64,000 bases of DNA from Mycoavidus cysteinexigens (GTDB lineage Bacteria > Pseudomonadota > Gammaproteobacteria > Burkholderiales > Burkholderiaceae), in the NCBI RefSeq assembly GCF_003966915.1, contig NZ_AP018150.1, positions 2,294,001-2,358,000 of the forward strand. Direction: 5' to 3'. This document shows positions 48,449-60,556 of this stretch, in pieces. The first letter of the stretch is position 1, and each line of letters begins with the position of its first letter. Made by a program: the position numbers and the translations under genes. The notes under the pieces were generated by a model. That model had not been told where the DNA came from. It worked only from the letters and a program-made list of their open reading frames with translations, and ran no database searches.

Positions 48449-48871
48449 TTGAATCTCCCAGCCAAATTTTTAACTGATTTACCTTGAAGTCGTTTTTAAG
48501 CGAAGCTTCCGCACAAAAAATATCTGCCAAACTCCAAGCTTTAAGCTCACGAGGCTAGCTTGCACTTTACGGGGATCCAGCGGGCCATTTCACACTCACC
48601 GGCCCGCCTCAACTTTACTATCAATATATTTTTTTTATAGAAGATTTCAAGCGCAGGAATGCAAAATAGCCAGCAGGTTAAGTTAGAATGTACCCCTTTT
48701 TTCTCCGCGCCCCTCCTTCTGCTGTAAGTTTGAATATATGATGCTGAATCCTGTTTCGTTGATGTCGTTTTACCCGCTCTGCGCCAATCTCAAGCGTCCT
48801 TTTAACCACTCTCAGCATCGTTGCGCTGCATCTCCTATCACGTTACTTCCTCAAACCCAGTGGCGAATTGT
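48449..48871. other. Intergenic stretch between ubiH-like gene and fis
   Basis: About 420 bases where related genomes usually carry further genes, including dusB directly before fis. No DusB-like sequence is seen. One 45-codon frame (48738-48875) begins ATGATG and its TGA overlaps the fis ATG. The rest shows no gene; the fis promoter presumably lies here, but no clear hexamers were recognised. Confidence 0.5.
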
Positions 48872-48875
48872 ATGA
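48738..48875 (+). other. Small open frame coupled to the fis start
   Basis: A 45-codon frame whose stop TGA overlaps the fis start in ATGA. The product (MMLNPVSLMSFYPLCANL...) resembles no known family. It could be a leader peptide coupling translation to fis, the last remnant of a lost upstream gene, or chance. No strong ribosome binding site was seen. Confidence 0.25.
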
Positions 48876-49105
48876 GCAAAGGTGAAATCGAACGATGCGT
48901 CCACAAAAGTCTAGATAGCTACTTTGCAGATCTGGACGGCTCAGACCCGCATGACCTCTATAAAATGGTGATTACATGCGTCGAGAAACCCCTTTTTGAG
49001 TATATTATCGCTCGGGCAGGAGGAAAACAGTTGCTAGCAGCCAAATACCTTGGCATGAACCGTAATACTTTGCGCAAGAAGCTGCAACAGCACGATTTGT
49101 TGTAG
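48872..49105 (+). CDS. fis: Fis-family nucleoid-associated DNA-binding protein
   Basis: A 77-residue Fis. This protein bends DNA and activates rRNA and other promoters in fast growth. It starts MSKGEIERCVHKSL, with the helix-turn-helix GGKQLLAAKYLGMNRNTLRKK at the C-terminus, the most conserved part. ATG 48872 gives the exact family length in beta-proteobacteria; an earlier start adds 17 unrelated residues. It precedes purH, as in Burkholderia, with a stem-loop in the gap. Confidence 0.94.
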   Translation: MSKGEIERCVHKSLDSYFADLDGSDPHDLYKMVITCVEKPLFEYIIARAGGKQLLAAKYLGMNRNTLRKKLQQHDLL

Positions 49106-49111
49106 TCATTC

Positions 49112-49133
49112 AGCCGCTCCTGTTTGAGCGGCT
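49112..49133 (+). terminator. Stem-loop between fis and purH
   Basis: AGCCGCTC and GAGCGGCT form a perfect 8-bp GC-rich stem with a 6-base loop, 6 bases after the fis stop. The sequence behind it is pyrimidine-rich (AGACTTTCTATTTCT) rather than a clean T-run, so it may be a partial terminator that lowers read-through into purH. Confidence 0.6.
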
Positions 49134-49156
49134 AGACTTTCTATTTCTAATAAATA

Positions 49157-50740
49157 ATGATCAAACAAGCACTCCTTTCTGTTTCGGACAAATCCGGCAT
49201 TATTGAATTTGCGCGCGCACTTTCTTCACTTGGCGTCGCCATTCTATCAACCGGCGGTACCGCTAAACACTTAACGGAAGCAGGCATAGCCGTTACTGAG
49301 GTTGCTCATTACACAGGCTTTCCCGAAATGCTTGATGGGCGCGTCAAAACTTTGCATCCTAAAATACACGGCGGCTTACTCGCGCGGCGCGATCTCCCGG
49401 CCCATATGGCTTCATTGCAAGAGCACGAGATCGGAACCATTGATTTACTGGTGGTGAATCTTTATCCATTCGCCCAAACCATTGCGCGTGGCGATTGCAC
49501 GCTCGCCGAGGCGATTGAAAATATTGACATTGGCGGTCCAGCAATGTTGCGCTCGGCTGCTAAAAATCATCAGAATGTCACCGTTATCGTTGACCCGGCT
49601 GATTACAGCATAGTGCTTGATGAAATACGCGCGCAAAACACGCATACGGTGAGTTACGCCACGAATTTTCGGCTTGCTGCCAAAGCCTTTGCACATACCG
49701 CTCAATACGATGGGGCGATTACAAATTATTTGAGCAGCTTGGGCGATGATTTAACGCATACCACACGTAACCCATACCCAGCGGTGCTCAATTTAGCCTT
49801 TGAGAAAGTGCAAGATCTACGCTATGGCGAAAATCCACATCAACAGGCTGCGTTTTACCGAGACCATAATCCTCCTAACTGTACCCTCGCAAATTATCGT
49901 CAATTACAAGGCAAAGAACTTTCTTATAATAATCTCGCCGATGCCGACGCCGCCTGGGAATGCGTTAGAAGTTTTACCGCCAACGCCGCCGAAGCCCATT
50001 CTTGTGTCATCGTTAAGCATGCAAACCCGTGTGGTGCAGCGCTTGCAGACAGCGCCGCCGCCGCCTACGCCAAAGCCTTCCAAACTGACCCAGCGTCAGC
50101 TTTTGGCGGCATCATCGCATTTAATCGCGAAGTCGATACCGCAACCGCGCAAGCGGTGTTGCAACAATTTGTTGAAGTGCTAATTGCACCGGCCTTTAGC
50201 GAGGGCGCGAAAGAATTGCTGAGCGCCAAACACAACCTGCGAGTACTTGAAATTCCGCTGGGTCAGACACTCCATGCCTTTGATTTGAAGCGCATTGGCG
50301 GCGGTCTATTAGTGCAATCGCCAGATGCAAAAAACATTCAATTGCATGAATTACACGTAGTCACCAAACGCCATCCAACGCCCAAAGAAATGGAAGATGC
50401 GTTATTCGCCTGGCAGGTTGCTAAGTTTGTTAAATCGAATACCATCGTGTTTTGTGCGCAGCGTATGACGCTTGGCATTGGCGCGGGTCAAATGAGCCGC
50501 ATTGACGCCGCTCGCATTGCCCGCATTAAAGCAGAAAACGCCGGTCTAAGCCTAGCCGGTTGCGCGGCCGCTTCAGATGCGTTTTTTCCGTTTCGTGATG
50601 GACTGGATGTGATTGTTGCCGCTGGCGCAACCTGCGTTATTCAACCAGGCGGCTCAGTACGGGATGATGAGGTGATCGCCGCAGCAGATGAACATAACAT
50701 CGCTATGGTATTTACCGGCACCCGCCACTTTCGGCATTGA
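49157..50740 (+). CDS. purH: Bifunctional AICAR transformylase / IMP cyclohydrolase
   Basis: The 527-residue enzyme carries out the last two steps of de novo IMP synthesis. The N-terminal cyclohydrolase domain ([36 protein letters not shown]) is followed by the transformylase domain with KHANPCGAA (catalytic Lys-His, about residue 290) and [12 protein letters not shown]. Length is typical. Confidence 0.97.
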   Translation: MIKQALLSVSDKSGIIEFARALSSLGVAILSTGGTAKHLTEAGIAVTEVAHYTGFPEMLDGRVKTLHPKIHGGLLARRDLPAHMASLQEHEIGTIDLLVVNLYPFAQTIARGDCTLAEAIENIDIGGPAMLRSAAKNHQNVTVIVDPADYSIVLDEIRAQNTHTVSYATNFRLAAKAFAHTAQYDGAITNYLSSLGDDLTHTTRNPYPAVLNLAFEKVQDLRYGENPHQQAAFYRDHNPPNCTLANYRQLQGKELSYNNLADADAAWECVRSFTANAAEAHSCVIVKHANPCGAALADSAAAAYAKAFQTDPASAFGGIIAFNREVDTATAQAVLQQFVEVLIAPAFSEGAKELLSAKHNLRVLEIPLGQTLHAFDLKRIGGGLLVQSPDAKNIQLHELHVVTKRHPTPKEMEDALFAWQVAKFVKSNTIVFCAQRMTLGIGAGQMSRIDAARIARIKAENAGLSLAGCAAASDAFFPFRDGLDVIVAAGATCVIQPGGSVRDDEVIAAADEHNIAMVFTGTRHFRH

Positions 50741-50803
50741 CGGATGCAAGCGGGTCGGGCTGATTTTGGGCGCATCCTCTTTTTATGCAAAACATGCAAT
50801 TGA

Positions 50804-51355
50804 ATGAACAGCATAAAAATCATCGGCATTGATCCCGGCTTACGGGTTACGGGTTTTGGCGTGATCGAACAAAACGGTCAGCGCTTAAGTTATATCGCCA
50901 GCGGCGTTATCAAAACCCCCAATGCCGATCTGCCACAACGGCTCGGCACAATTTTTAAGGGCATCGCCACTCTGCTTGGCGAGCATGCCCCGATGCAAGC
51001 CGCCATTGAGAAAGTCTTTGTCAATGTGAATCCGCAATCGACATTACTGCTCGGCCAGGCGCGTGGCGCAGCAATTTGCTCCCTGGTGGCGGGGGGCATG
51101 CCGGTTTATGAATATACCGCGCTTCAGCTAAAACAGGCGGTTGTGGGCTATGGGCGCGCCAGCAAAGAGCAAGTACAACAAATGATTGCCCGACTCTTGC
51201 AGTTAAATAGCTTACCTGGCACGGATGCGGCTGATGCGCTTGGCGTTGCCATTTGCCATGCGCATAGCAGCGGCGCGCTGAGTGTGCTGGGCGGGCTTGC
51301 GCCGGCATTGACGCAAAAGGGATATCGTCTACGCCGCGGTCGGCTTATCGGTTGA
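50804..51355 (+). CDS. ruvC: Holliday-junction endonuclease RuvC
   Basis: A 183-residue homodimeric nuclease that cuts Holliday junctions paired with RuvAB. Catalytic acids: Asp in [15 protein letters not shown], Glu in [14 protein letters not shown], and Asp pair in [16 protein letters not shown]. It comes first in a ruvC-ruvA-ruvB run with gaps of about 107 and 37 bases, so the complete resolvasome is encoded here. Confidence 0.96.
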   Translation: MNSIKIIGIDPGLRVTGFGVIEQNGQRLSYIASGVIKTPNADLPQRLGTIFKGIATLLGEHAPMQAAIEKVFVNVNPQSTLLLGQARGAAICSLVAGGMPVYEYTALQLKQAVVGYGRASKEQVQQMIARLLQLNSLPGTDAADALGVAICHAHSSGALSVLGGLAPALTQKGYRLRRGRLIG

Positions 51356-51462
51356 GAAGATCGTTCTTTTTAGCCCGTTCGTCACAGAAATTGCTCAGTC
51401 TGCGCGAACGGTTCAACCCGAATGCGCTACACTTACTTTTTAAATCCGCTTTTATTGTTGTC

Positions 51463-52041
51463 ATGATTGGTCGCATCGCCGGCATTTTGCTGGAAAAAAA
51501 TCCACCGCATCTACTGATCGATTGCCACGGCATCGGCTATGAAATCGATGTGCCGATGAGCACTTTTTACACTTTACCCGCAGCAGGCGAGTCAGTGGTA
51601 TTGCTCACGCAATTGTTGGTGCGCGAAGACGCGCATTTATTGTATGGTTTTGCGACTGCGCCAGAACGCTCGACTTTTCGTGAATTGCTTAAAATCAGTG
51701 GTATCGGCGCGCGTATGGCGCTTGCAGTACTTTCAGGCATGAGTGTGAACGATTTAGCGCAAGCCGTAACCGCGCAAGATACAGCTCTGTTCACTCGCAT
51801 ACCAGGCATTGGCAAAAAAACCGCTGAGCGGCTGCTGCTTGAATTAAAGGGTAAACTGGGCGTTGAGCTAGGCGCTGTAGCAGGCCACGCGCTCGGCGCA
51901 AACGCTGCTGATACTCTTAACGCCTTGCTGGCGCTAGGCTATTCGGAAAAAGAAGCACTGCTGGCAATTAAGAACGTACCCGCTGGCGCCAGCGTGTCGG
52001 ACGGCATTAAACTTGCCTTGAAAGCGCTCTCAAAAACCTAG
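51463..52041 (+). CDS. ruvA: Holliday-junction branch-migration protein RuvA
   Basis: A 192-residue tetrameric protein that holds the four-way junction open and loads RuvB. Start [20 protein letters not shown] is the family N-terminus; an in-frame ATG 37 codons upstream gives unrelated sequence. Two helix-hairpin-helix motifs are visible ([18 protein letters not shown] and [19 protein letters not shown]). The C-terminal domain that binds RuvB ends LALKALSKT. Confidence 0.96.
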   Translation: MIGRIAGILLEKNPPHLLIDCHGIGYEIDVPMSTFYTLPAAGESVVLLTQLLVREDAHLLYGFATAPERSTFRELLKISGIGARMALAVLSGMSVNDLAQAVTAQDTALFTRIPGIGKKTAERLLLELKGKLGVELGAVAGHALGANAADTLNALLALGYSEKEALLAIKNVPAGASVSDGIKLALKALSKT

Positions 52042-52078
52042 TTTAGATCCGCCTTAACCGCTTACCACCTGCTCAATC

Positions 52079-53140
52079 ATGATCGAAACTGACGCTCTTT
52101 CAGGCCCCCGCCTAGTCGCTACAACCTCTACCTCACCTCATGAAGAGGTCTATGAACGCGCGCTCAGGCCACGCCAACTCAATGACTATATAGGTCAGCA
52201 AAAAGTGCGCGCGCAATTGGAGATTTTTGTTCAAGCCGCCAGAAAACGCGCTGAAGCACTTGATCATGTGTTGCTCTTTGGGCCGCCAGGACTAGGCAAA
52301 ACCACGCTAGCTCATATCATCGCGCGCGAAATGGGCGTCAATTTGCGGCAAACTTCGGGGCCAGTGCTTGAACGCGCGGGCGATTTAGCCGCTTTGCTCA
52401 CCAATCTCGAAGCCAATGACGTGCTTTTTATCGATGAAATCCACCGGCTTTCTCCCGTCGTCGAAGAAATTTTGTATCCCGCACTCGAAGATTATCAAAT
52501 TGATATTATGATCGGCGAGGGCCCTGCGGCGCGCAGCTTAAAACTGGATTTACAGCCTTTTACGTTGATTGGCGCAACAACGCGCGCGGGCATGTTGACT
52601 AACCCGCTCCGCGACCGTTTTGGCATTGTGGCGCGGCTTGAATTCTATGATGCGGCGGAACTTACGCAAATTGTCCGTCGCTCAGCGCAATTGCTCGAGG
52701 TGACCATCGCCGACGATGGCGCACTTGAAATCGCGCGGCGCGCGCGCGGCACACCGCGTATCGCAAACCGTCTCCTGCGCCGCGTGCGCGACTATGCGCA
52801 AGTCAAAGCAGACGGCGAGATTACCGCTGCTATCGCGGATGCCGCCCTTTCCATGCTAGATGTCGACCCAGTGGGCTTTGATCTGATGGATCGCAAATTA
52901 CTTGAAGCCATTTTACATAAATTCGATGGCGGGCCCGTCGGCGTGGATAATCTGGCCGCGGCAATCGGCGAAGAGCGCGATACGATCGAAGACGTGCTTG
53001 AACCTTATTTAATCCAACAAGGCTTTTTACAGCGGACGCCGCGTGGGCGCATTGCGACCTTACTCACCTACCGGCATTTTGGGCTCGCTGCGCCTGACGG
53101 CGGACCCATTCGAGAATTTTGGGACACACAAAAGATTTAG
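52079..53140 (+). CDS. ruvB: Holliday-junction branch-migration ATPase RuvB
   Basis: A 353-residue AAA+ motor that pumps DNA through the RuvA-bound junction. Walker [15 protein letters not shown] (about residue 62), Walker [13 protein letters not shown], sensor 1 [20 protein letters not shown] and a C-terminal winged helix ([15 protein letters not shown]) are present. It starts [13 protein letters not shown], 37 bases after ruvA. Confidence 0.97.
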   Translation: MIETDALSGPRLVATTSTSPHEEVYERALRPRQLNDYIGQQKVRAQLEIFVQAARKRAEALDHVLLFGPPGLGKTTLAHIIAREMGVNLRQTSGPVLERAGDLAALLTNLEANDVLFIDEIHRLSPVVEEILYPALEDYQIDIMIGEGPAARSLKLDLQPFTLIGATTRAGMLTNPLRDRFGIVARLEFYDAAELTQIVRRSAQLLEVTIADDGALEIARRARGTPRIANRLLRRVRDYAQVKADGEITAAIADAALSMLDVDPVGFDLMDRKLLEAILHKFDGGPVGVDNLAAAIGEERDTIEDVLEPYLIQQGFLQRTPRGRIATLLTYRHFGLAAPDGGPIREFWDTQKI

Positions 53141-53313
53141 CCGTTTAACACTTTTAGAAGTGGTACTAGGATGCGGTAAACAAACCATCTCGCAGATTAT
53201 GCTACGGGTAATCGTATCCGAATACTTTTTACCCGAAGGCGCGGAAAGCCACCGCATGCATGAGGTGGCTGGAGCGCGCGGATGCCGTATGCGTGCGGTT
53301 TGCTTTTCTCCTT

Positions 53314-54564
53314 TTAGGCTAACACTGTCACGCGCGCAAAGCGCCGCTTGCCGACCTGCACAACATAGGTCCCAGCCTCTACTTTAAGCGCTTTATCAGA
53401 CACCACTGCGCCGTCAATTCGCACCCCGCCTTGCTCAATATTACGCATGGCTTCTGTCGTTGACGGCGCTAAGCCTGCTTGTTTTAACAACGCGCCAATG
53501 GCCAGCGGCGCACCGTTTAGCGTGAGCGCCGGAATATCGTCCGGCACGCCACCCCGCGCGCGGTGATTAAACTCTTCCAAGGCGCGCTCAGCGGCGGTTG
53601 CTGAATGAAAGCGGGTGACTATTTCTTGCGCGAGCAAAACTTTAAAGTCGCGTGGATTGCGTCCCGCACTGGCTTCACCTTGAAACCCTTCAATCTCAGC
53701 TAAGCTGCGAAATGACAGCAACTCGTAATAGCGCCACATCAAGTCATCTGAAAGGCTCATCAATTTACCAAACATATCAGCTGGTTTTTCTTGAATGCCA
53801 ATATAGTTGCCTTTGGACTTCGACATTTTTTCAACCCCATCTAATCCTTCTAGAAGAGGCATGGTTAAAATGCATTGAGGATCCTGTCCATATTGTTTTT
53901 GCAATTCACGCCCAACCAGCAGATTAAATTTCTGATCCGTGCCGCCTAGTTCAAGATCTGCTTTTAAAGCCACGGAATCGTATCCTTGCATCAACGGATA
54001 TAAGAGTTCATGAATCGAAATCGGCGTATTACCTTGAAAACGCTGCGTAAAATCATCGCGCTCAAGCATTCGCGCCAGGGTATAACGCGAGGCAAGCTTA
54101 ATCATGCCATCCGCTCCGAGCGCCATTGACCATTCACTGTTAAAGCGAATTTCAGTCTTAGCTCGATCTAATACCAACGAGGCTTGCTCAAAGTAAGTTT
54201 TTGCGTTGGCTTCGATTTGCTCGCGCGTAAGCGGTGGGCGAGTCACATTGCGCCCGGACGGGTCGCCAATGAGTGAAGTAAAATCGCCAATGAGAAAAAT
54301 CACGGTATGCCCCAAGTCCTGCAATTGGCGCATTTTATTAAGCACCACCGTATGCCCTAAATGGATATCTGGCGCCGTCGGATCAAGTCCGAGTTTAATC
54401 CGCAAAGGTATGCCAGTGGCGGCGCTACGCGCAAGCTTTTGGATAAACTCGGCTTCGATCAAGAGTTCATCGCAACCGCGTTGCGTAATAGCCAGTGCGG
54501 CTTTTACTTCATCAGTAAGAGGCGCGGAAAGTGTGGATTGGGTAGGAGAATGCTGAGTCTTCAC
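53314..54564 (-). CDS. tyrS: Tyrosyl-tRNA synthetase
   Basis: A 416-residue class I synthetase. The HIGH-type motif is [13 protein letters not shown] (about residue 68) and the KMSKS motif is [14 protein letters not shown] (about 245). A C-terminal S4-like RNA-binding domain covers the last 65 residues ([15 protein letters not shown]). The start is GTG at 54564; a stop lies three codons upstream and the next ATG is inside the domain. It is convergent with ruvB and divergent from anmK. Confidence 0.95.
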   Translation of the reverse strand: MKTQHSPTQSTLSAPLTDEVKAALAITQRGCDELLIEAEFIQKLARSAATGIPLRIKLGLDPTAPDIHLGHTVVLNKMRQLQDLGHTVIFLIGDFTSLIGDPSGRNVTRPPLTREQIEANAKTYFEQASLVLDRAKTEIRFNSEWSMALGADGMIKLASRYTLARMLERDDFTQRFQGNTPISIHELLYPLMQGYDSVALKADLELGGTDQKFNLLVGRELQKQYGQDPQCILTMPLLEGLDGVEKMSKSKGNYIGIQEKPADMFGKLMSLSDDLMWRYYELLSFRSLAEIEGFQGEASAGRNPRDFKVLLAQEIVTRFHSATAAERALEEFNHRARGGVPDDIPALTLNGAPLAIGALLKQAGLAPSTTEAMRNIEQGGVRIDGAVVSDKALKVEAGTYVVQVGKRRFARVTVLA

Positions 54565-54651
54565 GCTAAATCAAATGGGTTAGTGAAAGTTATTGAAAAA
54601 CCAAATAGACCAAATCGAGTATAGTGACACAAATTTTTTAAGGAGTGCATT

Positions 54652-55770
54652 TTGGCACAAAGTATTTATTTGGGCCTAATGTCTGGCACAAGTTTTGATG
54701 GCGTGGACGGGGTAGCCGTGCAGTTTGTACCAGGCCAGCCCCTACAGGTACTCGCTGCTTCAGCGCGCAGTTTTGAACCAGCGTTACGTGAAGCGCTTTT
54801 TGCCCTGCAAACTCCTGGGCATAATGAAATCGAGCGAGAAGCACAGATCGCCAATCAATTAGCCCATGACTACGCGCTAACCACCAACGAACTGCTCCAA
54901 CAAGCCGCGCTAAAGCCTAGCCAAGTGCAAGCGCTTGGCGTGCATGGACAGACTATCCGCCATCAGCCTACCTTAGGCTATACCCGGCAAATTAATAACC
55001 CAGCGCGGCTCGCAGAATTAACCTCAATCGATGTAGTGGCCGATTTCCGTAGCCGAGATATTGCCGCAGGCGGACAGGGCGCACCCCTCGTTTGCGCCTT
55101 TCATGCAGTACAGTTTGGCGCTCCTGATGAAACTCGCGTGATTTGCAATATTGGCGGCATCAGTAATATCACAATTCTCGCAGCAGAGGAAACCACTGGT
55201 GGCTTTGACTGTGGCCCAGGCAATGCCCTCCTTGATTATTGGGCGAATTTGCATCTCGGCACCCCCTACGACACCAATGGCTGTTTTGCCTTAAGCGGAA
55301 AGGTCAATGAGAATTTGCTGCACACTTTGCTGGCTGGGCACTATTTTGCTCTCCCGCCCCCGAAAAGTACGGGACGTGAGCTGTTTAACTCCGCTTGGCT
55401 GAATATCCGCTTAGAAAAATTCGATACTTTGCCGCCTCAAGACGTACAGGCCACGCTCACTGCCTTGACTGCACATAGCATTGCGCGGGCCATCGCGCAG
55501 TTTGCCAGTAGATGCCAAGCCATTTACGTCTGTGGCGGTGGTGCGCGCAATCCCGCGTTGATGCAAATGCTAGGCGCCGCCCTGAGCACCGCAGGCCTGG
55601 CGCATGCCACCCTTTCTACCACCGATACGCTTGGCGTACCTGCGCAACAGGTTGAAGCCTGCGCCTTTGCATGGCTTGCCATGCGCTGTGTCACACGCGC
55701 CCCAGGCAACTTACCCTCAGTGACTGGCGCAGCCGGGCCGCGAGTACTGGGTGCGCTTTACCCACGCTAG
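54652..55770 (+). CDS. anmK: Anhydro-N-acetylmuramic acid kinase
   Basis: A 372-residue kinase that opens the 1,6-anhydro ring of recycled anhydro-MurNAc while phosphorylating it to MurNAc-6-phosphate. Motifs: [43 protein letters not shown] and [13 protein letters not shown]; the C-terminal [11 protein letters not shown] also fits. The start is TTG with AAGGAG 6 bases before it. With ampD, amgK and murU it makes up a cell-wall recycling set; MurQ, needed to use MurNAc-6-phosphate, is not in this window. Confidence 0.95.
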   Translation: MAQSIYLGLMSGTSFDGVDGVAVQFVPGQPLQVLAASARSFEPALREALFALQTPGHNEIEREAQIANQLAHDYALTTNELLQQAALKPSQVQALGVHGQTIRHQPTLGYTRQINNPARLAELTSIDVVADFRSRDIAAGGQGAPLVCAFHAVQFGAPDETRVICNIGGISNITILAAEETTGGFDCGPGNALLDYWANLHLGTPYDTNGCFALSGKVNENLLHTLLAGHYFALPPPKSTGRELFNSAWLNIRLEKFDTLPPQDVQATLTALTAHSIARAIAQFASRCQAIYVCGGGARNPALMQMLGAALSTAGLAHATLSTTDTLGVPAQQVEACAFAWLAMRCVTRAPGNLPSVTGAAGPRVLGALYPR

Positions 55771-55806
55771 GCTGCGTATGCGAAACAACTCGCAGTTTAT
55801 TCCGTT

Positions 55807-58800
55807 CTATACATCTTCTTTATGTTCCGCAGAGAGACTCTCTTCGACGGGCATACAGGAGCAAAATAGGTTCCGATCGCCATAAGCATTGTCCGCCCGG
55901 CCAACAGGTGGCCAATATTTACGCTTTAACACTATCGGCTGCGGCCACACCGCTGCTTCACGCGAGTAAGTATGCGCCCAAGCGCTTGCGGTCGCCACTT
56001 GAGCCGTATGCGGCGCATTTTTAAGCAGGTTATCTACGCGATCAGCCCCACCTTCTTCAATCTCACGGATTTCAGCGCGAATTGCAATCATCGCATCGAT
56101 AAAACGATCCAGTTCAGCTTTAGATTCCGATTCGGTGGGCTCGATCATGAGCGTACCAGGTACCGGAAAACTCATCGTCGGCGCATGAAAACCATAGTCA
56201 ATCAAGCGCTTAGCCACATCTTCCACCGTAATGCCGGTGGCCTCCTTCAAAGGCCGTAGATCAAGAATACATTCGTGCGCCACTTTTGCTTGCGGGCCAC
56301 TATACAGCAGCGGATAGTGCGCACCCAGCTTATGCGCCAAATAATTTGCCGCCAAGATCGCGCATTCAGTCGCCGCAGTCAGACCTGCTGCGCCCATCAT
56401 GGCGATATACATCCATGAAATAGGCAAAATCGATGCCGAGCCATAGGGCGCAGCTGAAACGGCGCCTACTTCACCGGCCTGGCTTGGAGTCGTAACATGG
56501 CCCGGTAAAAATGGGACGAGATGCGCCGCCACGGCCACCGGTCCCACGCCAGGTCCACCGCCGCCATGCGGAATACAGAAAGTTTTATGCAAATTAAGGT
56601 GCGAAACGTCACCGCCAAACTGGCCGGGAGCGCATAAACCAACCATCGCATTCATATTCGCACCATCGATATAAACTTGGCCGCCATGAGTATGCACAAT
56701 CTCACAAATTTCCCGCACATTACGCTCAAATACGCCATGCGTGGATGGATAGGTAATCATAATCGCAGCCAACTGCTGTGCGTATTGTGCGGCTTGCGCG
56801 CGTAGATCGGCCAGATCAATATCGCCATTTGCCGCGCAGCGCACCACCACCACCCGCATCCCCGCCATTTGCGCCGAAGCTGGATTAGTGCCATGCGCGG
56901 AGGCCGGAATCAGGCAAACATCACGCTGCGCTTGCCCACGCGACGCATGATATGCGCGAATCGCAAGTAACCCCGCATATTCGCCTTGCGAGCCCGCATT
57001 GGGCTGCAACGAGACTGCGGCATAGCCAGTGCAAGCAATCAGCATTTGCTCTAATTGCTCAATCATCGTCCGATAACCTACCGTTTGTGGCGCAGGCGCA
57101 AACGGATGTATCTGCGCAAATTCAGGCCAACTCAGGGGTAGCATTTCCGAGCTTGCATTCAGCTTCATCGTACAGGAACCCAGCGGAATCATCGTGCGAT
57201 CAAGCGCTAAATCTTGATCCGCTAAGTTCCGTAGATAGCGCAGCATTTCATGTTCAGTATGGTAGCTGTTAAAGACCGGATGCGTTAAGTAATTGCTTTG
57301 GCGCAGCAACGAGGTCGGTAGGCGCGAACCCGTGGTAGCGTCCAGCGCCTCAATCTCGGGTAAAGAAAATCGTGCTACGGTCCCTACTGTGTCGTCTTTA
57401 ACTGCTGCACTCAAGGGCTTAACTAAACCCTCTGCGGCTCGACTGACTAAGCCAAATACCGTCCATAGCTCAATCAAATCCGCACGCGTTGTGGTTTCAT
57501 CGAGTGATACCCCGACTTGCGTTGCATTTATCCGCCGCAGATTGATTCCATGCCGCTCCGCTTGCGCATGCATTTTCTCCGTTAAAGCATCCGTCTTAAT
57601 CGTCAGAGTATCAAAAGAGGTCTGATTCACCATCTCGAACCCGAGTTGCTCGAGCCCCGCGGCCAGAATGTCAGTTAAGCGGTGCACGCGCAAAGCAATC
57701 GCGCGCAGACCTGATGGACCATGGTAGAGCGCATACATACTTGCAATAATGGCGAGCAGCGCCTGCGCCGTGCAAATATTTGAGGTAGCCTTCTCACGGC
57801 GGATATGCTGCTCGCGGGTTTGCAGCGCAAGCCGCAACGCGGGGTTGCCTTGCGCATCCACCGTGACACCGACTAAACGCCCAGGTAAATGACGTTTATA
57901 TTCATCGCGCACGGCAAAATAGGCCGCGTGCGGGCCCCCAAACCCCATCGGTACGCCAAAACGCTGTGTATTGCCGAGCGCAATATCGGCCCCCCATTCA
58001 CCCGGTGGCGTTAATAATGTTAAAGCCAGCAAATCCGCGGCGACGGCGACCCGCGTTCCGGCCGCCTGGAGCGCCTTCACCAGCGCTTGATCATCACGCA
58101 CTGCGCCATCCACCCCTGGATATTGCAGCAATACGCCGAACGCTTGGGCTTGCATAGCCGCCGCGGCAGGTCCGACGACGACGTCAATGCCTAACGCCTG
58201 CGCTCGCGTTTGCACAACCGCAATGGTTTGCGGCAACACGTCTTCAGCCACGTAGAATATTTTCGATTGGGTTGTACTAACACGCCACAACAAGCCCATT
58301 GCCTCAGCCGCCGCAGTCGCTTCGTCAAGCATCGATGCATTCGCCAATGCCAGGCCGGTTAAATCGGTGACCATCTGCTGAAAATTCAGCAAGGCCGTTA
58401 AGCGCCCTTGTGAAATTTCGGGTTGATACGGCGTATAAGCCGTGTACCAAGCCGGATTTTCTAGCACATTGCGCAAAATCACGCTGGGGGTATGCGTGCC
58501 GTAATAACCCTGACCAATAAAAGAACGCAATACCTGATTTTGCGCCGCCAATGCGCGCAGTGCAGCCAATGCCTGTGCTTCGCTTTTGGCTTCGCTGAAA
58601 GCGCCTAATGGCAATGCGTCATGGCGACGGATATCAGCGGGGACGACCACGTCGATCAAGGCTTTACGTGAAGTAAAACCAAGCTCAGCCAGCATTTGCT
58701 GTTGCTCGGCGTCACTTAAGCCAAGATGCCGTTTGGCAAAGCTGTCGTAAGCTTCGCACGCCTGAAGAGAAGTAGAAGAGTCGATTAAATTAAGGGAAAG

Positions 58801-58809
58801 AGGTTGCAT
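55807..58809 (-). CDS. gcvP: Glycine dehydrogenase (decarboxylating), P-protein
   Basis: A 1000-residue PLP enzyme that decarboxylates glycine and passes the aminomethyl group to GcvH. The PLP lysine is Lys742 in [19 protein letters not shown]. The two halves (N-terminal [34 protein letters not shown]-terminal [25 protein letters not shown]) form the fused homodimeric type. It lies downstream of gcvH, beyond a terminator-like hairpin, so part of its transcription may be separate. Confidence 0.97.
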   Translation of the reverse strand: MQPLSLNLIDSSTSLQACEAYDSFAKRHLGLSDAEQQQMLAELGFTSRKALIDVVVPADIRRHDALPLGAFSEAKSEAQALAALRALAAQNQVLRSFIGQGYYGTHTPSVILRNVLENPAWYTAYTPYQPEISQGRLTALLNFQQMVTDLTGLALANASMLDEATAAAEAMGLLWRVSTTQSKIFYVAEDVLPQTIAVVQTRAQALGIDVVVGPAAAAMQAQAFGVLLQYPGVDGAVRDDQALVKALQAAGTRVAVAADLLALTLLTPPGEWGADIALGNTQRFGVPMGFGGPHAAYFAVRDEYKRHLPGRLVGVTVDAQGNPALRLALQTREQHIRREKATSNICTAQALLAIIASMYALYHGPSGLRAIALRVHRLTDILAAGLEQLGFEMVNQTSFDTLTIKTDALTEKMHAQAERHGINLRRINATQVGVSLDETTTRADLIELWTVFGLVSRAAEGLVKPLSAAVKDDTVGTVARFSLPEIEALDATTGSRLPTSLLRQSNYLTHPVFNSYHTEHEMLRYLRNLADQDLALDRTMIPLGSCTMKLNASSEMLPLSWPEFAQIHPFAPAPQTVGYRTMIEQLEQMLIACTGYAAVSLQPNAGSQGEYAGLLAIRAYHASRGQAQRDVCLIPASAHGTNPASAQMAGMRVVVVRCAANGDIDLADLRAQAAQYAQQLAAIMITYPSTHGVFERNVREICEIVHTHGGQVYIDGANMNAMVGLCAPGQFGGDVSHLNLHKTFCIPHGGGGPGVGPVAVAAHLVPFLPGHVTTPSQAGEVGAVSAAPYGSASILPISWMYIAMMGAAGLTAATECAILAANYLAHKLGAHYPLLYSGPQAKVAHECILDLRPLKEATGITVEDVAKRLIDYGFHAPTMSFPVPGTLMIEPTESESKAELDRFIDAMIAIRAEIREIEEGGADRVDNLLKNAPHTAQVATASAWAHTYSREAAVWPQPIVLKRKYWPPVGRADNAYGDRNLFCSCMPVEESLSAEHKEDV

Positions 58810-58903
58810 CGGGAGTTGAATTGAGTTTCAGATTCTGCTTGATGGAGGCTATCGCAGAACTAATTAAGCGAATCCTACGCGGGACTCGCTATGCGAATTT
58901 AAA

Positions 58904-58930
58904 AACTGACTTTAACGCTTAAAGTCAGTT
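58904..58930 (-). terminator. Terminator-like hairpin after gcvH
   Basis: AACTGACTTTAA and its exact complement flank a 3-base loop. On the minus strand the hairpin is followed by TTT, 14 bases after the gcvH stop codon. The 12-bp stem is AT-rich, so it is a weak intrinsic terminator or a processing site that lowers gcvP relative to gcvT-gcvH. Confidence 0.6.
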
Positions 58931-58944
58931 CAATTTTCTAGCAA

Positions 58945-59325
58945 CTAACCGCCAATCGATTGACGGTATGCTTCAGCATCCATGAGTGAGGCAAATTCTG
59001 CCTCGCTAGAAGGCTTCATTTTTAATAGCCAAGCCGCATACGGATCAGCATTCACAGCGCCAGGTTCATCAGCCAACTGCTCATTTATTTCAAGTACCTC
59101 GCCAGATATAGGCGCGTAAATATCTGAGGCAGCTTTAACCGATTCAATCACCGCTAATGCTTTGCCAGCAGCAATTTCTGTGCCTTCAGTCGGCAATTCT
59201 AAAAAAACGATATCGCCCAACGCTTCTTGCGCATGGTCAGTAATCCCGATAGTGATAACGCCATCAGGCTCAACCCGCACCCATTCATGCGATGCCGTGT
59301 ATTTTAAATCTGCTGGGAGTTTCAT
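58945..59325 (-). CDS. gcvH: Glycine cleavage system H protein
   Basis: A 126-residue lipoyl carrier that shuttles the aminomethyl group between the P, T and L proteins. The lipoyl lysine is in VIESVKAASDIYAP near residue 62; it starts MKLPADLKYTASHEWVRVE. It lies 39 bases after gcvT on the same strand. Length is exactly typical. Confidence 0.97.
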   Translation of the reverse strand: MKLPADLKYTASHEWVRVEPDGVITIGITDHAQEALGDIVFLELPTEGTEIAAGKALAVIESVKAASDIYAPISGEVLEINEQLADEPGAVNADPYAAWLLKMKPSSEAEFASLMDAEAYRQSIGG

Positions 59326-59364
59326 CTGTTATTCCTTTTGCTTAAATATGCGTCATCGGAAAAT

Positions 59365-60489
59365 TTAACATCCATTAACTAACGCTTTGCCGTGACGTAC
59401 GAAAGGCAGTTTCACAACCCGCGCAGCGCATGGTTTGTTACGAATTTGGACCTGCACCGTATCCCCTACCTGCACGCCTAACGGCAAACGCGCAAAAGCA
59501 ATCGACCGTTGCAATAGGGGTGAAAATGTACCGCTTGTAATTTGCCCCGGCCCAGCTGCCGTCAACACCGTCTGCTGCGCCCGCAAAACACCGCCGGACT
59601 CGCACAGTATGAGCCCGGCAAAAACCGCCTGGCAACCCGCGTGTAATAGAGCTCTTTTACCCACAAAATCTCGCGCTGTTACTAGATCAACGGTCCACTC
59701 TAAGCCAGCATCCAGCGGCGAGGTATCCATGTCCATATCTTGGCCATATAAATTCATGCCCGCTTCAAGCCGCAGCATATCGCGCGCGCCCAAGCCACAA
59801 GGACGCGTACCAGCCTCAATCAGCTTCGACCACACAGCGCTTGCCGCCTCCGCCGCAAGCATCAGCTCAAAACCATCCTCGCCGGTATAACCCGTGCGCG
59901 CCAGCAACATTTCGCCATATGGCGTAGTTGGCGCAAGCGCAAACCCAAAAGGTTTTAGCGCTGCGGCCGCAGCACGCACAGCAGGCACTAAATTCAGAAC
60001 TTTCTCACTGGCGTGTGGACCTTGCACAGCGATCATCGCCAAATCGCGCCGCGGCATCAGCGTCACGCCAAATTCACCTTCAGCGTTTAATTGGTTAAGC
60101 CAGACTATATCTGCTTCGGCCGTCGCCGCATTCACAACGATACGAAACAGATCTTCACGAATATAGTAAACGATTAAATCGTCGACTACACCACCCCGTG
60201 CATTGAGCATGCACGAATAAAGCGCGCGCCCCGGGATTTTGAGTTTGTCAATATTATTGGCGAGCGCATAGCGCAAAAAAACGCGCACATCATCACTGCC
60301 GACCGTACCGCCGATATCGACCACGCACATATGCGAGACATCGAACATGCCCGCCGTCGCACGCACCGCATGATGTTCATCAAGCTGAGAACCATAATGC
60401 AAAGGCATGGCCCACCCCCCAAAATCAACGATACGGGCGTTAGAGGCGCAATGCATGGCGTAAAGAGGCGTTTTTCTTAAATCGGTCAT
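59365..60489 (-). CDS. gcvT: Glycine cleavage system aminomethyltransferase (T protein)
   Basis: A 374-residue folate-dependent enzyme that releases ammonia from the H-protein intermediate and forms methylene-tetrahydrofolate. Motifs [48 protein letters not shown] and [17 protein letters not shown] are present. It is the first gene of gcvT-gcvH-gcvP; a promoter-like TATAAT lies upstream at 60528. No glycine riboswitch was recognised. Confidence 0.97.
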   Translation of the reverse strand: MTDLRKTPLYAMHCASNARIVDFGGWAMPLHYGSQLDEHHAVRATAGMFDVSHMCVVDIGGTVGSDDVRVFLRYALANNIDKLKIPGRALYSCMLNARGGVVDDLIVYYIREDLFRIVVNAATAEADIVWLNQLNAEGEFGVTLMPRRDLAMIAVQGPHASEKVLNLVPAVRAAAAALKPFGFALAPTTPYGEMLLARTGYTGEDGFELMLAAEAASAVWSKLIEAGTRPCGLGARDMLRLEAGMNLYGQDMDMDTSPLDAGLEWTVDLVTARDFVGKRALLHAGCQAVFAGLILCESGGVLRAQQTVLTAAGPGQITSGTFSPLLQRSIAFARLPLGVQVGDTVQVQIRNKPCAARVVKLPFVRHGKALVNGC

Positions 60490-60527
60490 TCAGCACAGCC
60501 TAAGAATATTTAAATTCAGTATGCAAT

Positions 60528-60556
60528 ATTATACCGCTGAGGGCTGACCAAAGAAA
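60528..60556 (-). promoter_or_regulatory. Putative promoter of gcvTHP
   Basis: On the minus strand a perfect TATAAT (60528-60533) lies 17 bases after a weak -35, TTTCTT. Transcription would start about 30 bases before the gcvT ATG, leaving a short leader with no room for a riboswitch downstream of the start site. Confidence 0.5.
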
